Virus record (IMG/VR): IMGVR_UViG_3300018428_006193
Location: 1 to 37,325 of that record
Length of the DNA: 37,325 nucleotides
Origin: a virus
Direction: 5' to 3' (one strand)
Shown here one piece after another: positions 15,217-23,167 of the stretch (position 1 is its first letter; every line of letters begins with the position of its first letter). A program made the translations under genes and the position numbers. The notes under the pieces were generated by a model. The model did no database searches, was not told the DNA's origin, and saw only the letters and a list, made by a program, of their open reading frames with translations.

Positions 15217-16079
15217 AAATCTTTAATCTTTTCCAAGTCTTTTTTATTTAACTGAGGAATCAAAACATTGATCTTTATCAACAGACTGCCCCTTATGTTT
15301 ATAGCGTCGTGTATTGGTACTCCTTGCCCTTTGAGTTGTATCAAAGAGCCCGGTTGTGTTCCCGGTGGAACTTTCACATTCAGTATTCTGTCATCCAGTG
15401 TTTTCAATTTGAATGTGGTTCCCCTTATGGCTTCAAAACAACTGATTGTTTTTTGTGTGTAGAGATCGTTGACTTTACGAATATAACCATCTGAGTCCAG
15501 CACAGTAACCTGCACCATAAGGTCTCCTCGTGGAACATTCTTCAATGTGTCGTCTCCCAATCCTTTGTATTTGAATATGGCATTGTTCTGACAACCGGCT
15601 GGTATCTTTACTGCCACAATCTCGTCACGTCCGGAGGGAAGTCTTATGCTTATTGTTTTTTCTGATTTCTGCATAACATCTTTAAGGCTCAAACTGATCC
15701 GTATGTTCACGGTCTTGTTCATCTGTTGCCTGGTCCTGTATGTTTTGCGAAAATTAAACGGACCTTTGAAATCCATGTCGCCGCCACCGAATCCCGAAAA
15801 GAAATCTTGGAACACATCTTCGTTGAACATATTATTCATGTTGAAAGAAAACCCGTCACCTGTACCAAAAGACCTTTCACCATATTTTCTCATGGTGTCA
15901 TACTCTTGCCGTTTTTGAGTATTCTTTAGTGTGTCATATGCCTCGTTTATTTCTTGAAACTTGTCTTTGTTTCCACCTTTGTCAGGATGATGCTGAGCCG
16001 CAAGTTTTCTAAAAGCGGATTTTATTTCTTGGTCAGATGCTGTTTCATTCACACCTAGCGTGTCATAATAATTCTTCAT
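15213..16079 (-). CDS. dnaJ: DnaJ-type co-chaperone (type II)
   Basis: A 288-residue J-domain protein. Residues 1-65 form the J domain, with HPD at 31-33, the motif that activates DnaK ATPase. A Gly/Phe-rich linker follows (about 70-110, for example FSGFGGGDMDF). There is no Cys-rich zinc domain, so it is type II (CbpA-like). The two C-terminal beta domains are present, with GRDEIVAVKIPAGCQNN and DDRILNVKVPPGTQPGS. It would recruit host DnaK. A TAAAATA box lies 6 bases before the start. It is the first gene of the proteostasis operon that continues with deformylase and ClpA. Confidence 0.92.
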   Translation of the reverse strand: MKNYYDTLGVNETASDQEIKSAFRKLAAQHHPDKGGNKDKFQEINEAYDTLKNTQKRQEYDTMRKYGERSFGTGDGFSFNMNNMFNEDVFQDFFSGFGGGDMDFKGPFNFRKTYRTRQQMNKTVNIRISLSLKDVMQKSEKTISIRLPSGRDEIVAVKIPAGCQNNAIFKYKGLGDDTLKNVPRGDLMVQVTVLDSDGYIRKVNDLYTQKTISCFEAIRGTTFKLKTLDDRILNVKVPPGTQPGSLIQLKGQGVPIHDAINIRGSLLIKINVLIPQLNKKDLEKIKDL

Positions 16080-16124
16080 TTAAAATATTTTACACTAGAT
16101 GTGGCGTTTGTCAACGCCTGGTAA

Positions 16125-16460
16125 TTATTTGCTTTTTGCTCTTGAACCTGTGTATAGACCAAACCAGGCCGCGCCAGCACCAACTACGATACTAACAAGT
16201 CCTGATTGTTCCATTGTTGGATCAGGCAGTTCCATGTACCATACCACGACTTTGTATAATAAAATTATGTATGTGGTAATAAAAACACGTGGAAAAATTC
16301 TCCAACTGTCTACTGCTCTGGCCAGATGTATCAGCCAAGAAAACGGATTAGGTCCTAAGTCTTTCACTGACGTGTCTACTTCCAGTTCAACAGATACTTT
16401 TTTCTTAGCAGTGTCTGTGTTGTGTGGTACCACCAATTTGTCTTCTTTTAATTCAGCCAT
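16125..16460 (-). CDS. Putative holin (two membrane segments)
   Basis: A 111-residue protein with a charged cytoplasmic N-terminus (about 1-50, MAELKEDKLVVPHN) and two hydrophobic segments, about 58-75 (VFITTYIILLYKVVVWYM) and 87-105 (GLVSIVVGAGAAWFGLY), then a short basic tail. This is the usual layout of a small class II-type holin, which would form inner-membrane lesions and release endolysin. The LPDPTxxQxGLVSxVVGAGAAWFGLY pattern is one I recall from marine phage lysis regions. It starts in a TAATG overlap with the DUF1353 gene, in a cluster with spanins. Confidence 0.7.
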   Translation of the reverse strand: MAELKEDKLVVPHNTDTAKKKVSVELEVDTSVKDLGPNPFSWLIHLARAVDSWRIFPRVFITTYIILLYKVVVWYMELPDPTMEQSGLVSIVVGAGAAWFGLYTGSRAKSK

Positions 16461-17050
16461 TATTTCAACTCCGGTATTTTGTTATTTCTTTTCCTGTGTC
16501 CATTCCAGGCCACAAAGCCACCGATCCTCAATGACCAGTATGCTAGATAGTTCATTGAATAAAAACCATTGACGATGATGTTGATGTCTCTGAAGATCTC
16601 ATCTGCTCTTTTTTGTGTGAGATCACCCATTGTGTCTTTCTTGTTGGCTTCCAATAATGTTTTGTATTTGTAAGCGTAGTCGTGAACAAGTCCGCCGATC
16701 AATAACACGCCCACTGGTGAAAAGAACGTCCTTAGAAATTTAGGAATACTGGCACCATCGAATTGGAATCCTGCTGGAATCACATATTCTTTTCCGTCTA
16801 AGTTGTATTTCCAATCTTTTGTAAGTTCCCAATTTCTAGTTGACAGTAACCACATTATGATTCCTTTCCAGAAACCCTTGCCTTTTGTTTTGATTGCGAT
16901 CGGTTTGAGTTCTGGAAAGCCTTTGAAATTGAATTTTAAATTTGGTTGCTTTCTTTTGTCTGTGAAGTTGATTATTGCTCCGATAATGACAACAGCGATC
17001 AATACAGTCCACTGCCAAAATTTCATTGCTAATGTTAAAATAAGTTCCAT
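16460..17050 (-). CDS. DUF1353-type membrane-associated protein
   Basis: A 196-residue protein with an N-terminal membrane segment (WTVLIAVVIIGAIINF, about 14-29). The DUF1353 core follows: IPAGFQFDGASIPKFLRTFF (about 92-111) and GGLVHDYAYKYK. DUF1353 proteins are common near phage lysis and tail genes; their biochemical function is not established. The start is set by a strong Shine-Dalgarno (GAGGAG), and a GGTAAATA box sits 22 bases upstream of the ATG. It stops in a TAATG overlap with the holin gene, so a lysis-associated role is likely. Confidence 0.8.
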   Translation of the reverse strand: MELILTLAMKFWQWTVLIAVVIIGAIINFTDKRKQPNLKFNFKGFPELKPIAIKTKGKGFWKGIIMWLLSTRNWELTKDWKYNLDGKEYVIPAGFQFDGASIPKFLRTFFSPVGVLLIGGLVHDYAYKYKTLLEANKKDTMGDLTQKRADEIFRDINIIVNGFYSMNYLAYWSLRIGGFVAWNGHRKRNNKIPELK

Positions 17051-17072
17051 AAGTCTCCTCGTTTTCTAGGAG

Positions 17073-17080
17073 TATTTACC
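17073..17080 (-). promoter_or_regulatory. Late-promoter-like box GGTAAATA (lysis cassette)
   Basis: Minus-strand GGTAAATA with 22 bases to the ATG at 17050, followed by the Shine-Dalgarno GAGGAG. It could drive the DUF1353 and holin genes independently of the spanins. Confidence 0.55.
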
Positions 17081-17085
17081 AAATA

Positions 17086-17832
17086 TTATGCTAAAAAAGT
17101 AAACACAGTACAAAACACCTTTTCTGTATGGGTGTTGGTGCCGCAGTGTATCTGTGTACGGTCAAAAGTGAATGCTGAACCTTCCTGCCAATCTACTATT
17201 TTTTCAACTGTTAGACCATGAAGATTTTCATATGGAATGTGATTCATGTATTTTTTGTGTGCGTTTCTATCAAATGGCCGATCATTTATGTTCTGTATCT
17301 TGCTGTAATCGTAGTGCCTTCCATCGATCTTTTTCCTTTTTTCTATAAGATCGTCAAGCAATGACCTAATTTTTACATCATCAGTTTTGTATTCTCTCAT
17401 GTCGGGAATGTATATCTTTTCTGTGTCCAATTGCAGTGTGTATTCAAACTGGGGTATTTCTTTCTTACTGAACTTGCCGCTGGGACCATACCAGTGGTTG
17501 TCAAAAATCACAGTGGATGCTGGTCCGGAAATTTTAAGGGGAAATATGATCACCTTGTAAAGGTTGTCTTCACCGTTGGCACTGTCCACGTGCAATCTGA
17601 ACGCACCTTTGGCCTTGTAAAATATGACGCTCTCTACTTTATAGGGTTTATCTAATACATAGTCCAAGGCATTTTCTATAGAGAACCATGGCCAGTCTTT
17701 GTTATCAAATTTTGGACTCTTTGATGTGACATCCGGCCTTACGTCTAGGTATTGATCTTTTTGGTCCAGCCAGTTGCAGATCAGTTGTCTTTCGCTTGAG
17801 GGAATGACATCATCAATTACTCTTGTCGCCAT
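17086..17832 (-). CDS. 2OG-Fe(II) oxygenase-like protein
   Basis: A 248-residue member of the 2-oxoglutarate/Fe(II) dioxygenase fold. The iron-binding H-x-D is HVD at 81-83 and the distal His is in TQIHCGTN near the C-terminus, followed by EKVFCTVFTF. It is clearly paralogous to the plus-strand protein at 29646-30323: both have (V/F)(I/F)FDNHxxG, then HIPxEN(L/S)xGLTxEKI and the distal His region. Such enzymes hydroxylate proteins, nucleic acids or small molecules; the substrate is unknown. It sits inside the lysis cassette and overlaps the o-spanin-like gene by 20 bases. Confidence 0.75.
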   Translation of the reverse strand: MATRVIDDVIPSSERQLICNWLDQKDQYLDVRPDVTSKSPKFDNKDWPWFSIENALDYVLDKPYKVESVIFYKAKGAFRLHVDSANGEDNLYKVIIFPLKISGPASTVIFDNHWYGPSGKFSKKEIPQFEYTLQLDTEKIYIPDMREYKTDDVKIRSLLDDLIEKRKKIDGRHYDYSKIQNINDRPFDRNAHKKYMNHIPYENLHGLTVEKIVDWQEGSAFTFDRTQIHCGTNTHTEKVFCTVFTFLA

Positions 17833-18172
17833 TTTCTGCTTCGTAGTATTTCTTGTATTCTTCTAACAGGCTGTTTGTCTCCTGTAACTTCTGTCTTATC
17901 TGTGCGAAGTTCTTGGCTATCATTTCAAAGTCTTTGTCCGTCAATCCAAACAGCACGGGATCAATACCCTCTGCCTCCAGTTTGGCGAAAACTTCCTGTG
18001 CGTTCTCTGATGTGATGATGATCCATCTCACCTTCTCCAGATCCAAGGCCTCTGGATTTGGAAGATTCAGTTTTGCCCTGGGTTCCTCTACGGAAAATAT
18101 CTTCACACGCTTCTCTCCAATACTACAACCAGTCAATAATAATATCAGTGCTATCGCTAAAATTTTATTCAT
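17813..18172 (-). CDS. Outer-membrane lipoprotein (o-spanin-like)
   Basis: A 119-residue lipoprotein from the ATG at 18172 (an ATG three codons upstream is also open). The signal MNKILAIALILLLTGCS ends in a lipobox with Cys at 16. The mature part has a Pro-containing linker (EEPRAKLNLPNP), a middle domain (VRWIIITSENAQEVFAKLEAEG) and a C-terminal coiled coil. It overlaps the membrane-anchored coiled-coil gene upstream by 8 bases, as Rz1-type lipoprotein genes overlap Rz. Together they would bridge the inner and outer membranes and complete lysis. Confidence 0.7.
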   Translation of the reverse strand: MNKILAIALILLLTGCSIGEKRVKIFSVEEPRAKLNLPNPEALDLEKVRWIIITSENAQEVFAKLEAEGIDPVLFGLTDKDFEMIAKNFAQIRQKLQETNSLLEEYKKYYEAENGDKSN

Positions 18173-18638
18173 ATGGTACATACGCCGGGTTGGCCAGACT
18201 TGGGCACTCCGGGTTTATCTCCGACTTCTTGGTTGCTTTCAATTCTTCTTCTGTGTGTTCGGCACCTGAAGCCAGTTCCACACACCTCGCGGCGTTGTCC
18301 GCACCCTTGTTGATGATCCTCTCCACGGCCCCAGTCCTGTCTATGGCCAGTTTGCCTATGTCTCGTTTGCCTTTGTTGAAACGTTTATCTAGGTCATCGA
18401 GATCTTTTTTGAATGTCATAACCAATGCGTTTAATTTCTTGTTGCTCTCTAGTATGGCGTTAAAATCCTGTTTCTGTTGTTCCAACAGTTTGGCCTGTGA
18501 CTCTATGCCTTTTTCAAGTTCTATCTGGTTGGCTTTGAGTGTGGCGTTGTCTGCTCTCAGTTTGAAAATATAGGTCGCACCACCGGCAAGTCCTGTAAGC
18601 ATTATAATGATCATTACCATTCTTATAGATGAAAACAT
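18165..18638 (-). CDS. Putative i-spanin (Rz-like)
   Basis: A 157-residue protein with an N-terminal membrane anchor (about 7-24, MVMIIIMLTGLAGGATYI) and a long coiled coil (about 28-115, rich in Lys, Glu, Leu and Gln). The C-terminus ends NPECPSLANPAYVPYE. This is the usual layout of an inner-membrane spanin subunit. It overlaps the downstream lipoprotein gene, which would be its partner. An AATAAATA box ends 5 bases before the ATG and no Shine-Dalgarno sequence is present. Confidence 0.7.
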   Translation of the reverse strand: MFSSIRMVMIIIMLTGLAGGATYIFKLRADNATLKANQIELEKGIESQAKLLEQQKQDFNAILESNKKLNALVMTFKKDLDDLDKRFNKGKRDIGKLAIDRTGAVERIINKGADNAARCVELASGAEHTEEELKATKKSEINPECPSLANPAYVPYE

Positions 18639-18643
18639 AAAGA

Positions 18644-18651
18644 TATTTATT
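18644..18651 (-). promoter_or_regulatory. Late-promoter-like box AATAAATA (spanins)
   Basis: Minus-strand AATAAATA with 5 bases to the ATG at 18638, in the 45-base divergent gap. On the plus strand of the same gap, TTAAATA (18669-18675) lies 8 bases before the epimerase ATG. Confidence 0.5.
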
Positions 18652-18683
18652 GGCTTAAAATACAGCCATTAAATAAGTTCACA

Positions 18684-19568
18684 ATGAAATATTTGATTAC
18701 TGGTTCGGCAGGCTTTATTGGAAAAAATCTTGTCAAAAAACTTTTGAAGAACAATGATATTGTTTACAGTATTGATCGTCAAAGCATTGGGTTCAAGCAC
18801 AAACGCCTCAAACACAAGACCTGCGATATAACCAAACAAAAAATTTTTCCCAAAGTAGATGTAGTTTTTCATTTAGCCGCTTTCAATGGTACGAAATTTT
18901 TCTATGAGAAACCGCTGGATGTTGTCAATGACAATTTCAACTCCACACTCAACCTTGTAAATTTTTACAGGAAAAACAAGTGCAGACTTTTTGTGTATGC
19001 GGGTAGTCCCGAATCTATAGCAGGAACCACAGATTATTTCAAAATGCCTTTACCAAGTAAAGAAAACTATCCTGTTGTAATAGAGGACGTGCAGAACCCT
19101 AGATGGAGTTATGCTACCAGCAAGGCTCTATCAGAACTCACAGTGGCCAACTCGGGTATAAAATACTGCATCCTCAGATATCATAATGTATATGGCCCGG
19201 GACAAAAAGATCATTTTATTCCGGATTTTATTTCAAGATGTAAAAAAGGGCAGTATATTCTAAATGGATTTGACAACACAAGATCATTTATGTACATCGA
19301 CGACGCGGTTGAAGCCACTGAGATGATAATAAAAAATAAAAAATGCGTCAATCAAATTATCAATGTGGGCAATGATAATGAAATAAAAATAATAGAAGTG
19401 GCCAAACTGATTTTGAAAATGTTAGGAAAAAAAGTTAAAATTAAATTAATGCCTGCCCCCAAAGGCAGTGTAAAAAGGCGTAGACCAGACCTAACAAAAT
19501 TACGTGATGTTTTCAAATACCAAAGCAAGATAGGCATCGAGCAGGGACTCAGAGAGGTGTGTAGATGA
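18684..19568 (+). CDS. NAD-dependent nucleotide-sugar epimerase/dehydratase
   Basis: A 294-residue extended short-chain dehydrogenase. The NAD-binding Rossmann motif TGSAGFIG is at 6-13, DVVFHLAA follows, and the catalytic Tyr-x3-Lys is SYATSK (Tyr about 143, Lys about 147). RYHNVYGPGQ is the conserved sugar-nucleotide contact of UDP-glucose 4-epimerase/GDP-mannose 4,6-dehydratase relatives. It is likely to convert a nucleotide sugar for glycan synthesis, but which sugar cannot be said. It is the first gene of a plus-strand trio, divergent from the spanins, and its stop overlaps the next start as ATGA. Confidence 0.88.
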   Translation: MKYLITGSAGFIGKNLVKKLLKNNDIVYSIDRQSIGFKHKRLKHKTCDITKQKIFPKVDVVFHLAAFNGTKFFYEKPLDVVNDNFNSTLNLVNFYRKNKCRLFVYAGSPESIAGTTDYFKMPLPSKENYPVVIEDVQNPRWSYATSKALSELTVANSGIKYCILRYHNVYGPGQKDHFIPDFISRCKKGQYILNGFDNTRSFMYIDDAVEATEMIIKNKKCVNQIINVGNDNEIKIIEVAKLILKMLGKKVKIKLMPAPKGSVKRRRPDLTKLRDVFKYQSKIGIEQGLREVCR

Positions 19569-20365
19569 AAATAGGTATCATAGGTTTAGGAGTCGTAGGA
19601 AACGCAAACAGCATAGGATTCAAGTGTTTGGGTCATGAAGTTTTGGGTTACGATCTTAATACAAAAAATTCTTTCGATGATTTACTCAAGACAGAGATGC
19701 TGTTCTTGTGCTTACCCACTGATCCAAAAAACGGAAAAGATTGTTTTACTGCTGACATAGAAGGATATCTTAAAAAATTGTCTGACAAAAATTATGTAGG
19801 TATTGTGGTTATAAGGTCAACAGTATATCCAGGTTTTACACAAAGAATGATAGAACATTATACTAATCTAAAAATATGCAACAGTCCTGAATTCCTAAAA
19901 GAGCGTTCTTCGGTTGATGACTTTATACATAATCATAATCTTTTGATAGTTGGCACTAACGACAAATGGATGTATAACAAAGTCGTTGACGCTCACGGAC
20001 ATTATCCAAAAAACACAAACCAAGTAATGCCTGTCGAAAGCGAAATTTTAAAATATTATGCTAACACTTTTGCAGGCCTCAGAGTAGTTTTCGCCAATGT
20101 GTTTTATGAACTATGTAAAAAAATGGATGCCAACTACACCGAAATCAAAAAATCTTATGTGACCACTAAGAACACCACAGATTTTTATCTAGATGTGAAC
20201 AAAGACCTAAGAGGATATGCAGGAACCTGCCTGCCAAAAGATATAAATTTCATTGCTAAATTCCTTAAAGACCAAGGTCTGGATTTCAATTTGATAGATA
20301 GTATCATAAACGATAATGACAAATTTGAACCTACCACTCCAAAAGGTATGAGGAAGAATAAATGA
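19565..20365 (+). CDS. UDP-glucose/UDP-ManNAc dehydrogenase-like protein, truncated
   Basis: A 266-residue member of the UDP-sugar 6-dehydrogenase family, which oxidises C6 of a UDP-sugar using two NAD+. It has the Rossmann motif GIIGLGVVGNA (3-13), VVIRSTVYPG, NSPEFLKERS and the catalytic loop GYAGTCLPKD with its Cys near 222. Family members are about 390-450 residues; this one ends soon after the catalytic loop and so lacks the C-terminal UDP-binding domain. It may therefore act as a reduced enzyme, or need a partner. It is coupled on both sides by ATGA overlaps. Confidence 0.85.
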   Translation: MKIGIIGLGVVGNANSIGFKCLGHEVLGYDLNTKNSFDDLLKTEMLFLCLPTDPKNGKDCFTADIEGYLKKLSDKNYVGIVVIRSTVYPGFTQRMIEHYTNLKICNSPEFLKERSSVDDFIHNHNLLIVGTNDKWMYNKVVDAHGHYPKNTNQVMPVESEILKYYANTFAGLRVVFANVFYELCKKMDANYTEIKKSYVTTKNTTDFYLDVNKDLRGYAGTCLPKDINFIAKFLKDQGLDFNLIDSIINDNDKFEPTTPKGMRKNK

Positions 20366-20853
20366 TAATTCAAGGCAAGATTCCTGTGACGTGGAACACA
20401 GATGACTATGAAAATTCAAAGTACAGCAGTCATCCCAATCCCTACAGAGGATTCACAGCATCTAACACTGCCCAAAATAAAAAAATGAATTTGGATGTTC
20501 ATATCTGTTATGATGTTCACGAAAACATAAAAAAATGTGTAAATGGATTTGGTCTCAACAACACCGCAATACAATTACAAAAGTATCTACCGGGGGACTA
20601 CTTGCCATTTCATTCAGACACATATGCTACCTACAAAAAGCACTACAACATAGACAGTGATGAAAAAGTGGTTAGAATAATTGTTTTCCTTCATGACTCT
20701 TTGCCGGGACAACAATTATGGATAAAGGACAAAGTTTACACAGGTCTTGCAGGAGATTATTTTGGTTGGACAGATGACACACAACACATGGCCGCTAATT
20801 TAGGATCATCTGCTAGATATAATCTGCAGATCACAGGCACTGCTATTTTTTAA
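20362..20853 (+). CDS. 2OG-Fe(II) oxygenase, small
   Basis: A 163-residue dioxygenase-like protein. The iron triad is HSD at 84-86 and distal His142 (DDTQHMAAN); Arg152 is suited to bind the 2-oxoglutarate carboxylate. The strands GDYLPFHSDTY and VRIIVFLHDSLPGQQLW are typical of the double-stranded beta-helix core. It differs clearly from the other two oxygenases in the window. It is coupled by ATGA to the UDP-sugar dehydrogenase. It may modify a sugar, peptide or nucleotide; the neighbours suggest glycan chemistry. The gene ends by overlapping the stop of the opposing aminotransferase-like gene. Confidence 0.8.
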   Translation: MIIQGKIPVTWNTDDYENSKYSSHPNPYRGFTASNTAQNKKMNLDVHICYDVHENIKKCVNGFGLNNTAIQLQKYLPGDYLPFHSDTYATYKKHYNIDSDEKVVRIIVFLHDSLPGQQLWIKDKVYTGLAGDYFGWTDDTQHMAANLGSSARYNLQITGTAIF

Positions 20854-21436
20854 AAAGATTTATATTTCTGCAGTCGTAATAATTCACTTTGGTTGGTTCG
20901 TAACTGCCTTTTTCTTGATACTGTTTCAACAACTTACTGCAATTGATTGCGTGTTCTATTGGCATATTGTAATGAAAACCTAGACTGAAATGTTCCTGCT
21001 CACTAGTGCTCAAAGGCAACACTCTTCCATCATAGGACATTTTTTTAAGAGACTCGTACCATGACTTGTTGTCGGTTAGTATTGCTCCACCTCTTTTGTT
21101 GTCTACTGGTTTGCCATTGCCAAAACTGACACATTGTAGTTGTCCTGGTCTGTACATTTTGGGTTTGAGTAATCTTGCACTATCCCATATTGGTGTATCT
21201 TTAAGATTGTATTCACCTATCCATTCCTCACCAGTCAACTCGAAATCTATTCCTAATTTTAGATACAACATAGGCACACTTACATATGTGAACGCACTGC
21301 TGGATACCTTTTTTGGATTAATCAATCTAAGGCAAATCTCCAAGGCGTGTGTACAACAATCTGTAGTGATTGCGTATGTCGATCCTGTGAACTCGGCGAG
21401 TTCTTTTTCGAAATCGAATATGTGTTGATATGACAT
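20843..21436 (-). CDS. DegT/DnrJ/EryC1-type aminotransferase, very short
   Basis: A 197-residue relative of the PLP-dependent sugar aminotransferases. It begins FEKELAEFTGSTYAITTDCCTHAL (the helix and PLP-phosphate region), then IWDSARLL with Asp85 (PLP ring nitrogen) and SFGNGKPVDNKRGGAIL with Lys109 as the likely Schiff-base lysine. Full enzymes have about 370-400 residues. Here the large-domain segments are shortened and the C-terminal domain is missing. It is either a minimal aminotransferase or a decayed or partial one. The start immediately follows the endolysin stop (TAAATG). It is convergent with the sugar genes. Confidence 0.75.
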   Translation of the reverse strand: MSYQHIFDFEKELAEFTGSTYAITTDCCTHALEICLRLINPKKVSSSAFTYVSVPMLYLKLGIDFELTGEEWIGEYNLKDTPIWDSARLLKPKMYRPGQLQCVSFGNGKPVDNKRGGAILTDNKSWYESLKKMSYDGRVLPLSTSEQEHFSLGFHYNMPIEHAINCSKLLKQYQEKGSYEPTKVNYYDCRNINLFKK

Positions 21437-21901
21437 TTAGGCTATCAAGCCAGGTTTGTAAACAGTTTTGCCATTCTCTTTCATGGCAGTAAGGCTTTGC
21501 TTTCTGTTGCCTTCTGATTTATAACTGACGTGTACCCAACCAGAATCAGGTATGCCCGGGGTATAGAACTCCAGTATCAATTGGTCAAAGTCTAGTTCGT
21601 CTTGGATATACTTTGCCACATCATAATTGGGAGTGCCCGGACATTCTATGTCTGCGGCTTCTCCTTTGCAGTGTTGTGATGTTGCTGATCCACCTATCGC
21701 TTTGTTCAATTCGGGACCTCTGTATCCGCTATTGATCACAGTTGGTCCAAACTTGTCTCTTACTTTTTGTACAACATTTCTAAACAATGCTGTGGCACTT
21801 GCCAGATGCTCTTCGCCTGGGGTATTATCTATTCCCATTCTTAAAGCAGTTTGGCTTTTTGTGAATTCCTGTAGTGAAAAATTTTTACTTAATCTTGTCA
21901 T
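21437..21901 (-). CDS. M15-family D-Ala-D-Ala peptidase (endolysin)
   Basis: A 154-residue peptidase of the M15 family that cleaves peptidoglycan cross-links and would act as the phage endolysin. Zinc ligands are in SQHCKGEAADIE (His77, Asp84) and GWVHVSY (His124). The substrate-binding motif NSGYRGPEL lies at 57-65. The start is set by AAGGAG upstream. There is no signal peptide, so export would depend on the holin. It is separated from the holin-spanin cluster by the plus-strand sugar genes, which look like an insertion in the lysis region. Confidence 0.87.
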   Translation of the reverse strand: MTRLSKNFSLQEFTKSQTALRMGIDNTPGEEHLASATALFRNVVQKVRDKFGPTVINSGYRGPELNKAIGGSATSQHCKGEAADIECPGTPNYDVAKYIQDELDFDQLILEFYTPGIPDSGWVHVSYKSEGNRKQSLTAMKENGKTVYKPGLIA

Positions 21902-21914
21902 TTGTTTATTCTCC

Positions 21915-22655
21915 TTACCATTTGTGCTTACTTATAATCGCACTGTTTCCATCCTTTGTGAAAACGAATTTGTTTTCATAAGTTTTGGTAATATGGTAAG
22001 GGCCAAAATATTTTGTAAGATACATACATTCTGACATTGATTCTTGATCTAGTTTAAAGGCTTTTGATTCTCGCAATACTTGGTTGGTAGCACCGAAACT
22101 GTGCAGTTCAAATTTAAGAGAATCCGCATTTTGTTTCTTAACTTCAAATACATTGCCTTCAATTTTGAATTCCAGCAGTTGGAATTTATCAAAGAAACTG
22201 TGTACCTCACCTAATCTCAATTGGTTTATTTTTTGATTGTAGGCGATAGGAGTCCTTGGTAAAACATTCGCAAAATTTTCTCTACTGGCTTCGAAAGGTT
22301 TTCCCCTTTTGTGATAAGTGAATTCGAAAGTTTCGATATTTGTAAGTTTTTTCAAATCTTGTATAAAGTCATCTAGGTAGGTATCTAATTTCTCTTCTCT
22401 AGGAAATTCTACGAATACCCTGTATTTTCCATCTTCCATGGTACCGGGTGTCGCATCTGCATCCAGAACTTTCGGATAACCTTTTTCAGCAAACCTTTCA
22501 AGGTCCTTGGCACCTTCGGCGTTGTTGCACACGAAAGACAAGACGCAAACATCTTTGTCTTCACCCATTTTCGATTTGAATTGATCAACCGAAAATCTTT
22601 TTTCAACTATTCCGTCGAGGTCGCCTGCTCTTAGGCCTTCATTAATCTGTTTCAT
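21915..22655 (-). CDS. Conserved hypothetical with a possible ACT-like half
   Basis: A 246-residue protein beginning MKQINEGLRAGDLDGIVEKR. The first half (VCVLSFVCNNAEGAKDLERF, then GKYRVFVEFPREEKLDTYL) alternates strands and helices like a small ACT-like or ferredoxin-like domain. The second half (VFEVKKQNADSLKFELHSFG) is beta-rich. Proteins with this pair of regions are, by recollection, conserved hypotheticals in marine T4-like phages. No catalytic residues are identified. It overlaps the upstream gene by 14 bases. Confidence 0.65.
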   Translation of the reverse strand: MKQINEGLRAGDLDGIVEKRFSVDQFKSKMGEDKDVCVLSFVCNNAEGAKDLERFAEKGYPKVLDADATPGTMEDGKYRVFVEFPREEKLDTYLDDFIQDLKKLTNIETFEFTYHKRGKPFEASRENFANVLPRTPIAYNQKINQLRLGEVHSFFDKFQLLEFKIEGNVFEVKKQNADSLKFELHSFGATNQVLRESKAFKLDQESMSECMYLTKYFGPYHITKTYENKFVFTKDGNSAIISKHKW

Positions 22656-23118
22656 TTGTGTCTAATACTGATTCGTCTGAATTGAAATCTTTTTGGTTTT
22701 TATTGTCAAGTCCGGTTTTGAAACTGGCCATTAAAGTTTTTGGCATTCTTATTTCTACCACCCATATGTCATGGGCGTCGATTTTTCCTTTTACTGTGCC
22801 GGGCCTGTAGTCTTCCGGTCCTTTGATCTGTCTTGGTTTTAGTAATTCGTCTTGTTTGTATGTGACCTTACATCCTCTGTCTAGCAATCTCTTCCCACCC
22901 GATGGGTCAGGCATTTGATCCTTTGGCCACATAAATGAGCAAGTGGTAAAATGTCTTGAATCGATAGGGCCTTCTAGAAGTTCTCCTTCGTCCCAATTCT
23001 TGAAAACATATACGTCAAGTTCGTCCATAACCCTTTCAAAATCTTTCAATTGATCAAGGGCGGGTGAAATTCCGTACAGGCTTTGCGTATTTTTTATTAT
23101 GTCGAGTACATCATACAT
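22642..23118 (-). CDS. Conserved hypothetical protein
   Basis: A 158-residue protein from the ATG at 23118; an upstream ATG at 23163 would span a TAAATA box and lie in a palindrome, so it is less likely. It begins MYDVLDIIKNTQSLYG and has a conserved-looking core (DELDVYVFKNWDEGELLEGP, then CSFMWPKDQMPDPSGGKRLL). I recall this core in hypothetical proteins of T4-like cyanophages. No function is known to me. The GCTAAATA box ends 7 bases before the start, without a Shine-Dalgarno sequence. Confidence 0.65.
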   Translation of the reverse strand: MYDVLDIIKNTQSLYGISPALDQLKDFERVMDELDVYVFKNWDEGELLEGPIDSRHFTTCSFMWPKDQMPDPSGGKRLLDRGCKVTYKQDELLKPRQIKGPEDYRPGTVKGKIDAHDIWVVEIRMPKTLMASFKTGLDNKNQKDFNSDESVLDTNETD

Positions 23119-23125
23119 TGTCGTA

Positions 23126-23133
23126 TATTTAGC
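23126..23133 (-). promoter_or_regulatory. Late-promoter-like box GCTAAATA
   Basis: Minus-strand GCTAAATA with 7 bases to the ATG at 23118; it helps choose that start over the ATG at 23163. Confidence 0.45.
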
Positions 23134-23151
23134 AGTAATATCTGGGTTGCG

Positions 23152-23167
23152 ATATATGTACATATAT
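23152..23167. promoter_or_regulatory. 16-bp perfect palindrome ATATATGTACATATAT
   Basis: A perfect inverted repeat in the divergent gap between the conserved hypothetical and phoH. Its position suits an operator or a bidirectional promoter element. It is AT-rich, so chance is possible. Confidence 0.35.
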
